A DNA stretch of 64,000 bases from NCBI GenBank assembly GCA_035523875.1, contig DATKPY010000012.1:13380-77379 (forward strand), written 5' to 3'. A model generated the notes under the pieces. The model searched no databases, was not told the origin of the DNA, and saw nothing but the letters and a program-made list of their open reading frames with translations. Within the stretch, counting starts at the first letter, position 1; the number at the start of each line of letters is the position of its first letter. The position numbers and the translations under genes were made by a program. The stretch comes from JASHUC01 sp035523875. GTDB lineage: Bacteria; Pseudomonadota; Gammaproteobacteria; Steroidobacterales; Steroidobacteraceae. Shown one piece after another: positions 1-8,988 of the stretch.

Positions 1-3000
1 CTCGAGCCCATAGAAGTAGACCGCCGTGGGTAGAATCGCCACATCGCCGAAGCGGCGTCGTTCGGCCGCGTACGCGGAGAATACGGCCGGGTACATCAGA
101 TACGAGGCAAGCGCACAGTCATCGATCGGCCCACCGGTACGCTCCCGGGCTTGCGCCCGCAGCACCGCGAGATCCGCCGGCGGAAGCTCCTCGCCGGGCC
201 GGCGCGTGCGTGGAGCGGCGCCCTTCAGCACCTTGGCCTGCAGGGCTTCGGGAAATCCGCCGAACGGTTGCCCGAGGTCGCCACGGAAGAACTGCACGAC
301 CGAGTCCGGGAAAGCGATCTCCTTGGTGGGATCGAGCACCGTCTCCGGCGTGAGTCCACTCGTCACCATCAGAAGCGCCAGGTCGCCCACGACCTTGGAG
401 GTGGGGGTCACCTTGATGATGTCGCCCAGCAGATCGTTCACCTGCGCATAGGCGCGGGCGACCTCGGGCCAGTGCGCATCGTCGATTCCGAGCGAGCGTG
501 CCTGCTCGCGCAGGTTCGTGTATTGACCTCCCGGCATGCCGTGCACGTAGACATCGGAGGTGCCGGAGCGGTTGTCGCTCTCGAACGCGGCGTAGAGGCT
601 GCGCACCTGCTCCCAGTAGTGGGAGATCGTGCGGATGTGCTCGGCGTTGAGCTCGGTCTCGCGCGGACCGAAGCGCAGCGACTCGACGATCGAGCCGAGA
701 TTGGGCTGGGAGGTGAGCCCGCTCATCGAATCCATCGCGGCGTCGACCGCATCCGCCCCGGCCGCGATCGCCGCGAGCACGCTCGCGGCGGCGATGCCGC
801 TGGTATCGTGCGTGTGGAAATGGACCGGGAGCCCGGTCTCCTCCTTGAGCGCGCGGACGAGCTCGTACGCCGCGCGCGGCTGGCAGAGCCCCGCCATGTC
901 CTTGATGCCAAGAATGTGGGTGCCCGCGGCGGCGAGCGCCCGTGCGAGATCGACGTAGTAGCCGAGGGTGTACTTGCGCTCGCGCGGGCTCGCGAGGTTG
1001 CCGCTGTAGCAGATGGCCGCCTCGCAGAGCGCGCCGCAGTCGCGCACCGCGTCGATCGCCACGCGCATGTTGTCGACCCCGTTGAGCGCATCGAAGATGC
1101 GAAACAGATCGATGCCGGTGCTGGCGGCCTGCCGCACGAAGTAGCGCACGACATTGTCCGGATAGTTCGCGTAGCCGACCGCGTTCGCCGAGCGCAAGAG
1201 CATCTGCAGCAGCAGGTTCGGCACTGCCTCGCGCAGCCGCGTGAGCCGCTCCCAGGGATCCTCCTTGAGAAAGCGCATCGCGACATCGAACGTGGCACCG
1301 CCCCAGCATTCGAGCGACAGCAGCTGCGGCAGCAGCCGCGCGTAGGCGGGCGCGATCGCGACCAGGTCGATCGCGCGCATGCGTGTCGCGATGAGCGATT
1401 GATGCGCATCGCGCATCGTCGTGTCCGTCACGAGCACGCGCTTGGCATCGAGCATCCAACGCGCGAAGCGCTCCGGTCCGAGCTCCGCGAGGCGCTGCTT
1501 GCTGCCGGGCGGCGGCGGCGCGCTCGCGAGGCTCTGCGGCGGGCGCGGCGGTTGCGGGACCGTGCGGCGCTGCGGGCGAGGCCGGCCGCGCGTCTCCTCG
1601 TTGCCGTTGACGATGATCTCCGAGAGGTAGGTGAGGATGCGCGTCGCACGGTCGCGCCGCTCGGGTGAGGAGTAGAGCTCCGGGGTCTCATCGATGAAGC
1701 GCGTGGTGTAAGCGCCGCACGCGAAGCGCGGATGCGTGATGATCTGGTCGAGGAAGCGCAGATTGGTGACGATCCCGCGGATGCGGAATTCCCACAGCGC
1801 GCGATGCATGCGTGCGATGGTCTCCTCGGGCGTCGCGGCCCACGTGGTCACCTTCACGAGCAGCGAGTCGTAGTCGCGGGTGATGACCGCACCCGCATAG
1901 GCGGTGCCGGCGTCGAGCCGCACGCCGAAGCCCGCGGGGCTGCGGTAGGCGGTGAGGCGGCCGTAGTCCGGGATGAACCCGTTCGCGGGATCCTCGGTCG
2001 TCACGCGGCATTGCAGGGCATGCGCGGAGAGGCGGATTTCCTCCTGCGCCGGCAGTCCGCTTCCCGGTGCGCCGATCGCGGCGCCGCCTGCGATGCGGAT
2101 CTGCGACTTCACGAGGTCGATACCGGTCGCGCACTCCGTGACCGTGTGCTCGACCTGGATGCGCGGGTTGACCTCGATGAAGTAGAACTGCCCGCTCTCT
2201 GCATCCTGCAGGAACTCGACGGTGCCGGCGTTGGTGTAGTGCGCGGCGCGGCCGATCGCGAGCGCCGCCGAGCACAGCGCGGCGCGCTCGCGGTCGCTCA
2301 GGAACACCGCCGGTGCCCGCTCCACGACCTTCTGATTGCGCCGCTGCACGGTGCAGTCGCGCTCGAAGAGGTGCACGAGGTTGCCGTGCTGGTCGCCCAC
2401 GATCTGGACCTCCAGATGCCGCGCGCGCTGCACCAGCTTCTCGAGGTAGACCTCGTCATTCCCGAAGGCCGCCTGCGCCTCGCGGCGTGCCACCGGCAGC
2501 AGCTCTGCGAGCTGCGCGGCGCTCTCGATCACACGCATCCCGCGGCCGCCGCCACCCCAGCTCGCCTTGAGCATGAGGGGATAGCCGACCGCTGCCGCCA
2601 GCCGCTCGCACTCGTGGGGATCGATCGGGAGTGGCGCGGTCGCCGGCATCACCGCGACGCCGGCCGACTCGGCGAGACGGCGCGCCGCGACCTTGTTGCC
2701 GAGCACGCGCATGGCATCCGGCGTGGGCCCGATGAAGATGAAGCCGGCGGCGGCGCAGCGCTCGGCGAACAGGGGATTCTCCGCGAGGAAGCCGTATCCG
2801 GGGTGGACCGCATCCACGTGGGCGTCGCGCGCGACGCGCAGGATATCCTCGATGTCGAGGTACGCCTCGACGGCGCCCCTGCCGGCGCCGACCCGGTAGG
2901 CCTCGTCGGCCTTGGTGCGGTGGAGGGAGAAGCGATCCTGGTCGGAGTAGATCGCCACGGTGCGCAGCCCGAGCTCCGCTCCCGCGCGCATGATGCGGAT

Positions 3001-3051
3001 CGCAATCTCGCCGCGATTCGCGGCCAGGATCGAGGTGATCGGCTTCGCCAC
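1..3051 (-). CDS. pyc: pyruvate carboxylase (3' end outside window)
   Basis: Biotin-dependent carboxylation of pyruvate to oxaloacetate, the anaplerotic step feeding the TCA cycle. The visible 1017 codons begin (M)AKPITSILAANRGEIA, the biotin carboxylase N-terminus. They hold the ATP-grasp glycine loop (KASWGGGGRGM, about residue 160) and the active-site ARHLEVQI segment. A carboxyltransferase domain of the HMGL type starts near residue 540 (DTTMRDAHQS) and is followed by the PYC C-terminal region. Full-length enzymes have about 1150 residues, so the biotinyl carrier domain should lie left of the window. GTG at 3051 is chosen; an in-frame GTG at 3060 is also possible. It lies 21 nt after eda on the same strand, so it is probably the third gene of an edd-eda-pyc operon. 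Confidence 0.93.
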   Translation of the reverse strand, partial: MAKPITSILAANRGEIAIRIMRAGAELGLRTVAIYSDQDRFSLHRTKADEAYRVGAGRGAVEAYLDIEDILRVARDAHVDAVHPGYGFLAENPLFAERCAAAGFIFIGPTPDAMRVLGNKVAARRLAESAGVAVMPATAPLPIDPHECERLAAAVGYPLMLKASWGGGGRGMRVIESAAQLAELLPVARREAQAAFGNDEVYLEKLVQRARHLEVQIVGDQHGNLVHLFERDCTVQRRNQKVVERAPAVFLSDRERAALCSAALAIGRAAHYTNAGTVEFLQDAESGQFYFIEVNPRIQVEHTVTECATGIDLVKSQIRIAGGAAIGAPGSGLPAQEEIRLSAHALQCRVTTEDPANGFIPDYGRLTAYRSPAGFGVRLDAGTAYAGAVITRDYDSLLVKVTTWAATPEETIARMHRALWEFRIRGIVTNLRFLDQIITHPRFACGAYTTRFIDETPELYSSPERRDRATRILTYLSEIIVNGNEETRGRPRPQRRTVPQPPRPPQSLASAPPPPGSKQRLAELGPERFARWMLDAKRVLVTDTTMRDAHQSLIATRMRAIDLVAIAPAYARLLPQLLSLECWGGATFDVAMRFLKEDPWERLTRLREAVPNLLLQMLLRSANAVGYANYPDNVVRYFVRQAASTGIDLFRIFDALNGVDNMRVAIDAVRDCGALCEAAICYSGNLASPRERKYTLGYYVDLARALAAAGTHILGIKDMAGLCQPRAAYELVRALKEETGLPVHFHTHDTSGIAAASVLAAIAAGADAVDAAMDSMSGLTSQPNLGSIVESLRFGPRETELNAEHIRTISHYWEQVRSLYAAFESDNRSGTSDVYVHGMPGGQYTNLREQARSLGIDDAHWPEVARAYAQVNDLLGDIIKVTPTSKVVGDLALLMVTSGLTPETVLDPTKEIAFPDSVVQFFRGDLGQPFGGFPEALQAKVLKGAAPRTRRPGEELPPADLAVLRAQARERTGGPIDDCALASYLMYPAVFSAYAAERRRFGDVAILPTAVYFYGLE

Positions 3052-3072
3052 GAGCGCCACCCGCAAGCGCCG

Positions 3073-3705
3073 TTACGGACGCGCCGTGCGGAGCGTCACC
3101 GCCTCCGCGGCGAGCCGCTCGATGCGCTTCCAGTCCCGCGCCTCGAGCGCCGCGGCCGGGGCCAGCCACGAGCCCCCGACGCACGGCACGTTTGCGAGCG
3201 CGAGGTACTGCGGCGCATTCTGCGGCGTGACACCACCGGTCGGACAGAACAGCTGATCGGGAAACGGTCCGGCGAGCGCACGCAGCATCGCGGGGCCGCC
3301 GGCCTGCTCAGCGGGAAAGAGCTTGCAGGCGCGGAATCCGGCGGCCCGTGCGCGGATCAGCTCGGTGGGCGTCATGACGCCGGGCAAGAGAGGAAGACGC
3401 TCCCGGTTGGCTGCCGCGACGATCGCCTCCGTGAGCCCCGGTGTGACCCCGAAGCTTGCGCCGGCGGAGGCCGCCGCGGCGAGCTCGTCCGGGCCGGTGA
3501 TGGTCCCGGCGCCGACCAGGGCCTCTGGCACCGCGGCACGCATCGCGCGGATGGCATCGAGCGCGCATGCGGTGCGCAGCGTCACTTCGAGCACATTCAG
3601 TCCCCCGCGCGCGAGCGCGCGGGCGAGCGGCGCCGCCTGCTCGAGCCGCGGGACCGTGAGCACCGCAATGACCGGCGAGAGGCGCATGAGCTCGCCGATG
3701 TTCAT
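3073..3705 (-). CDS. eda: KDPG aldolase (2-dehydro-3-deoxy-phosphogluconate aldolase)
   Basis: Class I aldolase splitting 2-keto-3-deoxy-6-phosphogluconate into pyruvate and glyceraldehyde-3-phosphate, the last step of the Entner-Doudoroff pathway. The 210-residue length is normal for the family. Glu40 in the LEVTLRT motif and Lys128 in ACKLFPAE match the general acid/base and Schiff-base lysine of E. coli Eda (Glu45 and Lys133). A phosphate-binding glycine-rich segment (CPTGGV) follows. It starts 33 nt after edd and is followed closely by pyc on the same strand, so the three are probably co-transcribed. Confidence 0.95.
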   Translation of the reverse strand: MNIGELMRLSPVIAVLTVPRLEQAAPLARALARGGLNVLEVTLRTACALDAIRAMRAAVPEALVGAGTITGPDELAAAASAGASFGVTPGLTEAIVAAANRERLPLLPGVMTPTELIRARAAGFRACKLFPAEQAGGPAMLRALAGPFPDQLFCPTGGVTPQNAPQYLALANVPCVGGSWLAPAAALEARDWKRIERLAAEAVTLRTARP

Positions 3706-3738
3706 TCTGTTTGCACGCTGCCCATCGTGTCGGTCGGT

Positions 3739-5577
3739 TCAGCCGATGCAGGCGAGCGCTCCGGACTCGGCATCCCCGACGCTCTTGCGGAAGCTCGCGA
3801 ATAGATCGCGTCCCATGCCGTGTGCGCTGCGCTCAGGCTCCGCACGGGCGAGTGCGCGTCGCGCCCAGACCTCGGCGGGAACCTTCGCGTCGAGCGTACC
3901 GGCAAACGTGTCGAGCCGCACGAGGTCGCCGTCGCGCAAGCGTCCGAGCGGACCGCCGCAGGCGCACTCGGGCGTGAGGTGGATTGCGGCGGGGACGCTC
4001 CCGGAGGCGCCCGACATGCGTCCGTCGGTGATCAGCGCGACGCGAAAGCCGCGCTTCTGCAGCACGCCGAGCGGCGGCGTGAGCGCGTGGAGCTCGGGCA
4101 TGCCGTTCGCGCGCGGCCCCTGGAAGCGCACGGCGACCACCACGTCGCGCTCGAGCTCGCCGTTTGCGAATGCGCTCGCCACCTGCTCCTGACCCTCGAA
4201 CACCCGCACCGGCGCCTCGATGATCCGCTCATGCTCCGCCACGGCAGAGGTCTTGCAGACGGCGCGACCGAGATTGCCGCGCAGCACTTTCAGCCCCCCG
4301 TCCGGCCGGAAGGGCGCGGCGAGGCTCCGCAGCACCTCGCAATCGCCGCTCGCGCCGGCCGCTTGCTGCCAGCGCAGCGTCCCGTCGGCCCAGACCGGCT
4401 CACACGCGTAGTCTGCGAGCCCGCGGCCTGTCACGGTCACGGTGTCCGGATGGAGCAGGCCGCCGCGCAGGAGCTCACGGATCAGGAACGGCGTGCCGCC
4501 GGCGGCGTGAAAGTGGTTGATGTCGGCGCTCCCGTTGGGGTAGATCCGCGCGATGAGCGGCACGACCGAGGAGAGCGCGTCGAAGTCGTCCCAGTTGATG
4601 AGGATCCCCGCCGCGCGCGCAACGGCGTTCAGATGGATCGTGTGATTGGTCGACCCGCCGGTCGCGAGCAGAGCGACCATCGCGTTGACGAGCGTGCGCT
4701 CATCGACCGTCGCGTGCAGCGGGCGATAGTCGGGTCCGAGCGCGGTGATTGCCGCGACTCGCCGCGCGGCAGCCTGCGTGAGCGCATCGCGCAGCGGCGT
4801 GTTGGGTGGCACGAACGCCGCGCCCGGGAGGTGCAGTCCCATGATGTCCATCAGCAGCTGATTGCTGTTCGCGGTGCCGTAGAAAGTGCACGTGCCGGGG
4901 GAGTGATAGCTCTGGGTCTCGGATTCGAGGAGCGCCGCCCGGTCCACCTTGCCCTCGGCGTAGAGCCGGCGGATGTGGGCTTTCTCGCGGTTGCCGAGAC
5001 CGCTCGTCATCGGTCCGCCCGGGACGAAGATCACCGGGAGATTTCCGAAGTTGAGTGCGCCCACGAGGAGTCCCGGAACGATCTTGTCGCACACTCCGAG
5101 ACACAGCGCCGCATCGAACATCCCGTGAGCGAGCGCGATGGCCGTGGACATCGCGATCACGTCGCGACTGAAGAGCGAGAGCTCCATCCCGACGGTGCCC
5201 TGCGTGATTCCGTCGCACATCGCCGGCACCCCGCCGGCGAATTGAGCGACCGCCCCGGCCTCCCGGGCGGCCATTTTGATGAGTGCCGGGAACCGCTCGA
5301 GCGGCTGATGCGCCGAGAGCATGTCGTTGTAGGCGGAGACGATCGCGAGGTTGGGCCAGCTGAGCGAGCGCAGCGCCGTCTTGTCGGAGCCGCCCGCCGC
5401 CGCCACCCCGTGTGCGAAGTTCGAGCAGGCGAGTGCACCGCGGGCCGGGAGCGCGGGCGCCTGCTGCATGCGCTGCAGATACGCACCGCGCGTGGCGTGG
5501 CTGCGTTCGCGGATGCGCTCGGTCACCGCAGCCACCCGGCTATCGAGCGATGCGACGGCAGTGGGTGGGTCGGACAT
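3739..5577 (-). CDS. edd: 6-phosphogluconate dehydratase
   Basis: Fe-S dehydratase of the IlvD/Edd family converting 6-phosphogluconate to KDPG, the first committed Entner-Doudoroff step. The 612-residue protein contains the expected cysteine-bearing segments (VPAMCDGITQG, LCLGVCDKIVPG, PGTCTFYGTANS) that ligate or surround the cluster, and a C-terminal swivel domain with ITDGRMSGASG. E. coli Edd has about 603 residues. The chosen start MSDPPTAV (ATG 5577) has no strong ribosome site; an ATG at 5583 and a GTG at 5628 are in frame. It heads the edd-eda-pyc operon. A perfect inverted repeat lies in its leader at 5645-5666. Confidence 0.94.
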   Translation of the reverse strand: MSDPPTAVASLDSRVAAVTERIRERSHATRGAYLQRMQQAPALPARGALACSNFAHGVAAAGGSDKTALRSLSWPNLAIVSAYNDMLSAHQPLERFPALIKMAAREAGAVAQFAGGVPAMCDGITQGTVGMELSLFSRDVIAMSTAIALAHGMFDAALCLGVCDKIVPGLLVGALNFGNLPVIFVPGGPMTSGLGNREKAHIRRLYAEGKVDRAALLESETQSYHSPGTCTFYGTANSNQLLMDIMGLHLPGAAFVPPNTPLRDALTQAAARRVAAITALGPDYRPLHATVDERTLVNAMVALLATGGSTNHTIHLNAVARAAGILINWDDFDALSSVVPLIARIYPNGSADINHFHAAGGTPFLIRELLRGGLLHPDTVTVTGRGLADYACEPVWADGTLRWQQAAGASGDCEVLRSLAAPFRPDGGLKVLRGNLGRAVCKTSAVAEHERIIEAPVRVFEGQEQVASAFANGELERDVVVAVRFQGPRANGMPELHALTPPLGVLQKRGFRVALITDGRMSGASGSVPAAIHLTPECACGGPLGRLRDGDLVRLDTFAGTLDAKVPAEVWARRALARAEPERSAHGMGRDLFASFRKSVGDAESGALACIG

Positions 5578-5644
5578 GATCATTGAGAGGCATTTGTCGT
5601 GCCAGAGGCGCAGCCGACTCGACCGCACCGCGCTGCGGCACGCC

Positions 5645-5666
5645 GCTCGAGCGCTCCCGCTCGAGC
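5645..5666. repeat. perfect 9-bp inverted repeat upstream of edd
   Basis: GCTCGAGCG and CGCTCGAGC flank a 4-nt CTCC loop, about 70 nt upstream of the edd start. There is no T-run on either side, so a terminator is unlikely. It could be a regulator-binding site or a leader RNA hairpin. It does not resemble the known HexR operator of other proteobacterial Entner-Doudoroff genes. The 5584-5843 interval otherwise shows no gene. Confidence 0.4.
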
Positions 5667-5843
5667 ACTCGGAGCGCGAAAAACCCTTATCGGCGTTCGA
5701 CTTGGCGGACCCTTCTCATGCTTGCACGCGCAACTCGCAGTGAGCCGCTGCGGTTGGGCGGAACGGTGTTCGCCCGACCGCGCGCCGCGCGGCTGCTCTC
5801 GCATCGCGCAAGTCCCGCACCATCATCGCGCACGCGTGCGGGC

Positions 5844-6356
5844 TCAACGCGCGGGGGCGACCGCAGTTGCGAGATCGAGCGCCATGTAGATCGCGCCCGG
5901 AAGCGGATTGTCGTAATAGGGGAGGCATTCGCGGAATCCCAGTGCGGCATAGAGACTGCGCGCTTCGTGCATCGGTGCGAGCGTATCGAGCACCATGCGC
6001 CGGTAGCCGAGCTCCCGTGCCTGCGCGATCACCGTGGTCGCGAGTCGGCGACCGAGTCCGCCGCCGCGCGCGGCTGCGCGGATGTACAGGCGTTTCATCT
6101 CGCAGAGCTCCGCGGAGAGCGCCCGCAGACCCACGCAGCCCACCGGGATTGCGCCGAGCCGCGCGATCAGCAGCACGCCCCCGGGCGGTCCGTACATCTC
6201 CCCCAGGCGCTCGAGCTCCACGTCGAACTGCTGGAAGCAGAGGTCGACTGCGAGCCGCTCGGCATACTCGCGCATGAGCTCCCGCGCGCTCGCGAGCTCA
6301 GCGGGTGTTTGGGCCCGCGAGATGCTGGGCCCGGCTGCGTCGGGATCGATCGTCAT
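5844..6356 (-). CDS. GNAT-family N-acetyltransferase
   Basis: Putative acetyl-CoA-dependent N-acetyltransferase of 170 residues. The hallmark acetyl-CoA pyrophosphate loop appears as RGGGLGRRLA (around residue 97), preceded by the beta4 strand (CEMKRLYIRAAA). It is followed by ALGFRECLPYY, typical of small GNAT enzymes acting on amino-acid-like or small-molecule amines. The substrate cannot be inferred. It is monocistronic and divergent from the YCII-type gene at 6480; the 123-nt spacer presumably carries both promoters. Confidence 0.82.
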   Translation of the reverse strand: MTIDPDAAGPSISRAQTPAELASARELMREYAERLAVDLCFQQFDVELERLGEMYGPPGGVLLIARLGAIPVGCVGLRALSAELCEMKRLYIRAAARGGGLGRRLATTVIAQARELGYRRMVLDTLAPMHEARSLYAALGFRECLPYYDNPLPGAIYMALDLATAVAPAR

Positions 6357-6479
6357 CGCGCTGCTCGGGTCAATCGTGCGGCGATTGCGGCACCGGAGGC
6401 GGTGTCGAATTCCCCGCCGCGCATTCGACTATACGCTGAGTGTGCAGTGGCACGGGATCCCCAGACCGGGAGAGAAGAC

Positions 6480-6857
6480 ATGCGCTTCATGATGATCATG
6501 ATTCCAGAGGTTTACCGCCGCGATGTGCCGCGCGACTTCGCGCCCGATCGGGATGCGGTCAAAAAAATGGGCGAGTACAACGAGGCGCTGCGCCGGGCCG
6601 GCGCGCTTTTGGCGCTCGACGGACTCACTCCGCCGGCGAACGGTGCACGGGTGTCCTTCGCCGGAGGCAAGCCCATGGTCACCGACGGACCCTTTGCCGA
6701 AACGAAGGAGGCAATCGGCGGCTACTGGATGATCCGAATGCAATCGCGGCAAGAGGCAATCGATTGGGCAAAGCGCTGTCCGGCAGCCGCAGGCGACGTG
6801 ATCGAGATTCGGCAGGTGTTCGAGCCGGAGGACTTCGCGGCACCTTCTGCGCGCTGA
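6480..6857 (+). CDS. YCII/DGPF-domain protein
   Basis: Small 125-residue ferredoxin-like-fold protein of the YCII-related (DGPF) family. The defining VTDGPFAETKEAIGGYW segment lies about residues 62-78, after an N-terminal MRFMMIMI strand. A GGGAGAG-like ribosome site precedes the ATG. Family members often neighbour ECF sigma factors, but none is present here, and their biochemical role is mostly unknown. A possible -10 (TATACG, 6430-6435) lies upstream without a convincing -35. Confidence 0.82.
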   Translation: MRFMMIMIPEVYRRDVPRDFAPDRDAVKKMGEYNEALRRAGALLALDGLTPPANGARVSFAGGKPMVTDGPFAETKEAIGGYWMIRMQSRQEAIDWAKRCPAAAGDVIEIRQVFEPEDFAAPSAR

Positions 6858-6897
6858 GTGTTCCCGCGCGCCGGCCCGGCACGCAGCGCTCCTGTGC

Positions 6898-7983
6898 TCA
6901 GCGAGCTGCGCTGCGGTGGCGGTGGCGATGCCGGTGATGGATGTCGGGGAAGTGCCGGTGGCTGTGCGTGAGCGACGCGTGCTCGTGAGGATGGGTATGC
7001 GGTTCGCGACCGTCCCAGGGGAACTCGTGCACGTGCCGGTGGTGCTCATCGTGGCGGTGCGCGTGGGTGTGTGCGAGCGCCTCATGGGTGTGGGCGTGCT
7101 CGTGACGCTCGGTGAGGTGCAGCCACACCCCGGCGATCATCAGCGCCGCTGCCGCCCAGAAGCCCCACGATGTCGGCTCGTGCAGCGCCCAGGTCGCGAT
7201 TGCGGCACCGAGGAACGGCGCGGTGGAGAAGTACGCGCCCGTACGCGCCGAGCCGAGACCGCGCAGTGCCATCACGAAGAGCACGAGGCTGATGCCGTAG
7301 CCGATCAGTCCGACGGTCATCGCGCCTGCAGCCGCACCGAGGTTCGGAAGTCGCGCACCGAGCGCGAGCGCCACGCCAAGGTTCACGATCCCTGCGACGA
7401 GGCCTTTGGTTGCGGCCACGAAGGTCGCATCCGCCGTCGCGACCCTGCGCGTGAGGTTGTTGTCCACGGCCCAGCAGAGGCACGCGGCGGCAACCGCGAG
7501 GGCACCGAGCGCGCTGCCGCCCGGCACGGCATGCTCGCCAGGCCAGGCGAGCACGACGCCGCCGCCCACGATGAGCGCCATGCCGAGCACCATGCGCCGC
7601 TCGGTGTGCTCGCGAAAGACCACCCAGGCGATGGCTGCGGTGAGCACCGCCTCGAGGTTGAGCAGGAGCGAAGCGTCGGCGGCGGATGTGCGCGTGAGCC
7701 CCACCATGAGTAGCACCGGACCCGCGATTCCTCCGCTCGCGATGGCGCCCGCCAGTGCCGCCCATTCGCCCCGGGAGAGCTCGGCGGCCACCAGACCGCG
7801 GTCGCGGACGATCCGCATCGCCCACAGTCCGATCCCGCTTCCGAGGTAAAGGAGTCCCGCAAGCAGGATCGGCGCGATCTCCCCCACCAGGAGCTTCGCA
7901 AACGGTGTGCTCGCCCCGAACAGCAGCGCCGCGCCGAGCGCGGCGAGGATGTAGGGGGTGGCGCCCGAGGAGGTCGATCGCAT
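6898..7983 (-). CDS. EamA/DMT-family transporter with histidine-rich C-terminus
   Basis: 361-residue inner-membrane permease with the two-fold EamA repeat, about ten hydrophobic segments beginning ILAALGAALLFGASTPFAKLL. Drug/metabolite transporters export small metabolites; the substrate is unknown here. The unusual part is the last 68 or so residues, which hold about 24 histidines in HxH and HHRH runs and are likely cytoplasmic metal-binding sequence. ATG 7983 is chosen because a GGAGGG site lies a few nt upstream and the membrane domain starts directly after it; the open frame extends much further upstream only as an antisense artefact. Confidence 0.85.
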   Translation of the reverse strand: MRSTSSGATPYILAALGAALLFGASTPFAKLLVGEIAPILLAGLLYLGSGIGLWAMRIVRDRGLVAAELSRGEWAALAGAIASGGIAGPVLLMVGLTRTSAADASLLLNLEAVLTAAIAWVVFREHTERRMVLGMALIVGGGVVLAWPGEHAVPGGSALGALAVAAACLCWAVDNNLTRRVATADATFVAATKGLVAGIVNLGVALALGARLPNLGAAAGAMTVGLIGYGISLVLFVMALRGLGSARTGAYFSTAPFLGAAIATWALHEPTSWGFWAAAALMIAGVWLHLTERHEHAHTHEALAHTHAHRHDEHHRHVHEFPWDGREPHTHPHEHASLTHSHRHFPDIHHRHRHRHRSAAR

Positions 7984-8064
7984 CGGGCTCCCTCCGGGAA
8001 TCTCTGCAACGGGCTCGACCGGCGCCAGACCGCACGGCTCGAGCAGTCCTGGGCGATGATAGGC

Positions 8065-8093
8065 TCGACCCGGCCCGGACGCCTGGGAATAAT
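8065..8093 (+). promoter_or_regulatory. putative sigma70 promoter of the FAH-mmsA operon
   Basis: TCGACC (8065-8070) and AATAAT (8088-8093) are separated by 17 nt, close to the TTGACA/TATAAT consensus. Transcription would start near 8100, leaving a leader of about 22 nt before the ATG at 8122. This also argues against upstream in-frame starts of the FAH gene. Confidence 0.5.
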
Positions 8094-8121
8094 GGTGATC
8101 CACAATTGCCAGGGTATCTCG

Positions 8122-8988
8122 ATGCAATATGCGAGCTTCCGCCGTCCGGATGGACGGTCGACTTTCGGCCGGCGCGAGGGCAGCCGCATCCTCGACTGCG
8201 GCGCGACGTCCGGCCGTGGCGGGCGCGCGCATGCGACCGACCTGCGCGCGGCGATTGCGGCGGGTGCGCTTGCGGAGCTCGAAGCGGAGCATTCCTTTGC
8301 GCTCGCGGAGATCACGCTCCTTCCGGTCATCCCAGCACCGGGCAAGATTCTCTGCGTCGGTCTCAACTACGAGGCGCACCGCAAGGAGACCGGCCGCGCC
8401 CAGGCGGGCCATCCGGCGATCTTCGTGCGCTTCTCCGACACGCTCGTAGCCCACGGCCAGTCGATCCTCAAGCCCGCGATCTCGAGCGAGCTCGACTACG
8501 AGGGCGAGCTCGCGGTGATCATCGGCAAGGCCGGCCGGGCCATTCCCCGTGCCCGCGCGCTCGATCACGTGGCCGGCTACAGCTGCTTCAACGATGCCTC
8601 GGTGCGCGACTGGCAGCGGCACAACATTCAATTCACGCCGGGGAAGAACTTTCCCGCAACCGGCGCGTTCGGTCCGTGGCTCACCACGCCCGATTCCGTC
8701 GGCGACCCGCAGCGGCTGCGGATTCTCACGCGGCTCAACGGTGAGATCGTGCAGGATGAGTCGACCGGCGCGATGATCTGGCCGGTGGCGGAGCTCATCG
8801 AGTACCTCTCGGCGTTCACGCCGCTTGCTCCGGGCGACGTGATCGCCACCGGCACGCCGGCCGGCGTGGGCTCGCGCCGCGCGCCGCCGCTGTGGATGAA
8901 GCCCGGAGACCGCATCGAGGTGGACATTGGGCCGGTCGGGTGCCTCGTCAATCCGATCGCCCAGGAGCCGGAGCGCGCCGCATCGTGA
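8122..8988 (+). CDS. fumarylacetoacetate hydrolase (FAH) family protein
   Basis: 288-residue member of the FAH superfamily, metal-dependent enzymes that hydrolyse or decarboxylate acylpyruvate-type compounds. Diagnostic segments are KILCVGLNYEAHRKETG, DYEGELAVIIG (acidic metal ligands), GYSCFNDASVRDWQ and the C-terminal TGTPAGVG. The start MQYASFRR at 8122 fits the promoter at 8065-8093. The stop overlaps the GTG of the aldehyde dehydrogenase by 4 nt, so translation is probably coupled. The substrate is unknown; the dehydrogenase partner suggests catabolism of a branched or aromatic acid. Confidence 0.87.
   Translation: MQYASFRRPDGRSTFGRREGSRILDCGATSGRGGRAHATDLRAAIAAGALAELEAEHSFALAEITLLPVIPAPGKILCVGLNYEAHRKETGRAQAGHPAIFVRFSDTLVAHGQSILKPAISSELDYEGELAVIIGKAGRAIPRARALDHVAGYSCFNDASVRDWQRHNIQFTPGKNFPATGAFGPWLTTPDSVGDPQRLRILTRLNGEIVQDESTGAMIWPVAELIEYLSAFTPLAPGDVIATGTPAGVGSRRAPPLWMKPGDRIEVDIGPVGCLVNPIAQEPERAAS

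Noticed and set aside
1732..3804. 690-codon plus-strand open frame
   Set aside because: Antisense to pyc and eda, whose motifs are unambiguous.
3820..5586. 588-codon plus-strand open frame
   Set aside because: Antisense to edd; no recognisable domain and no ribosome site.
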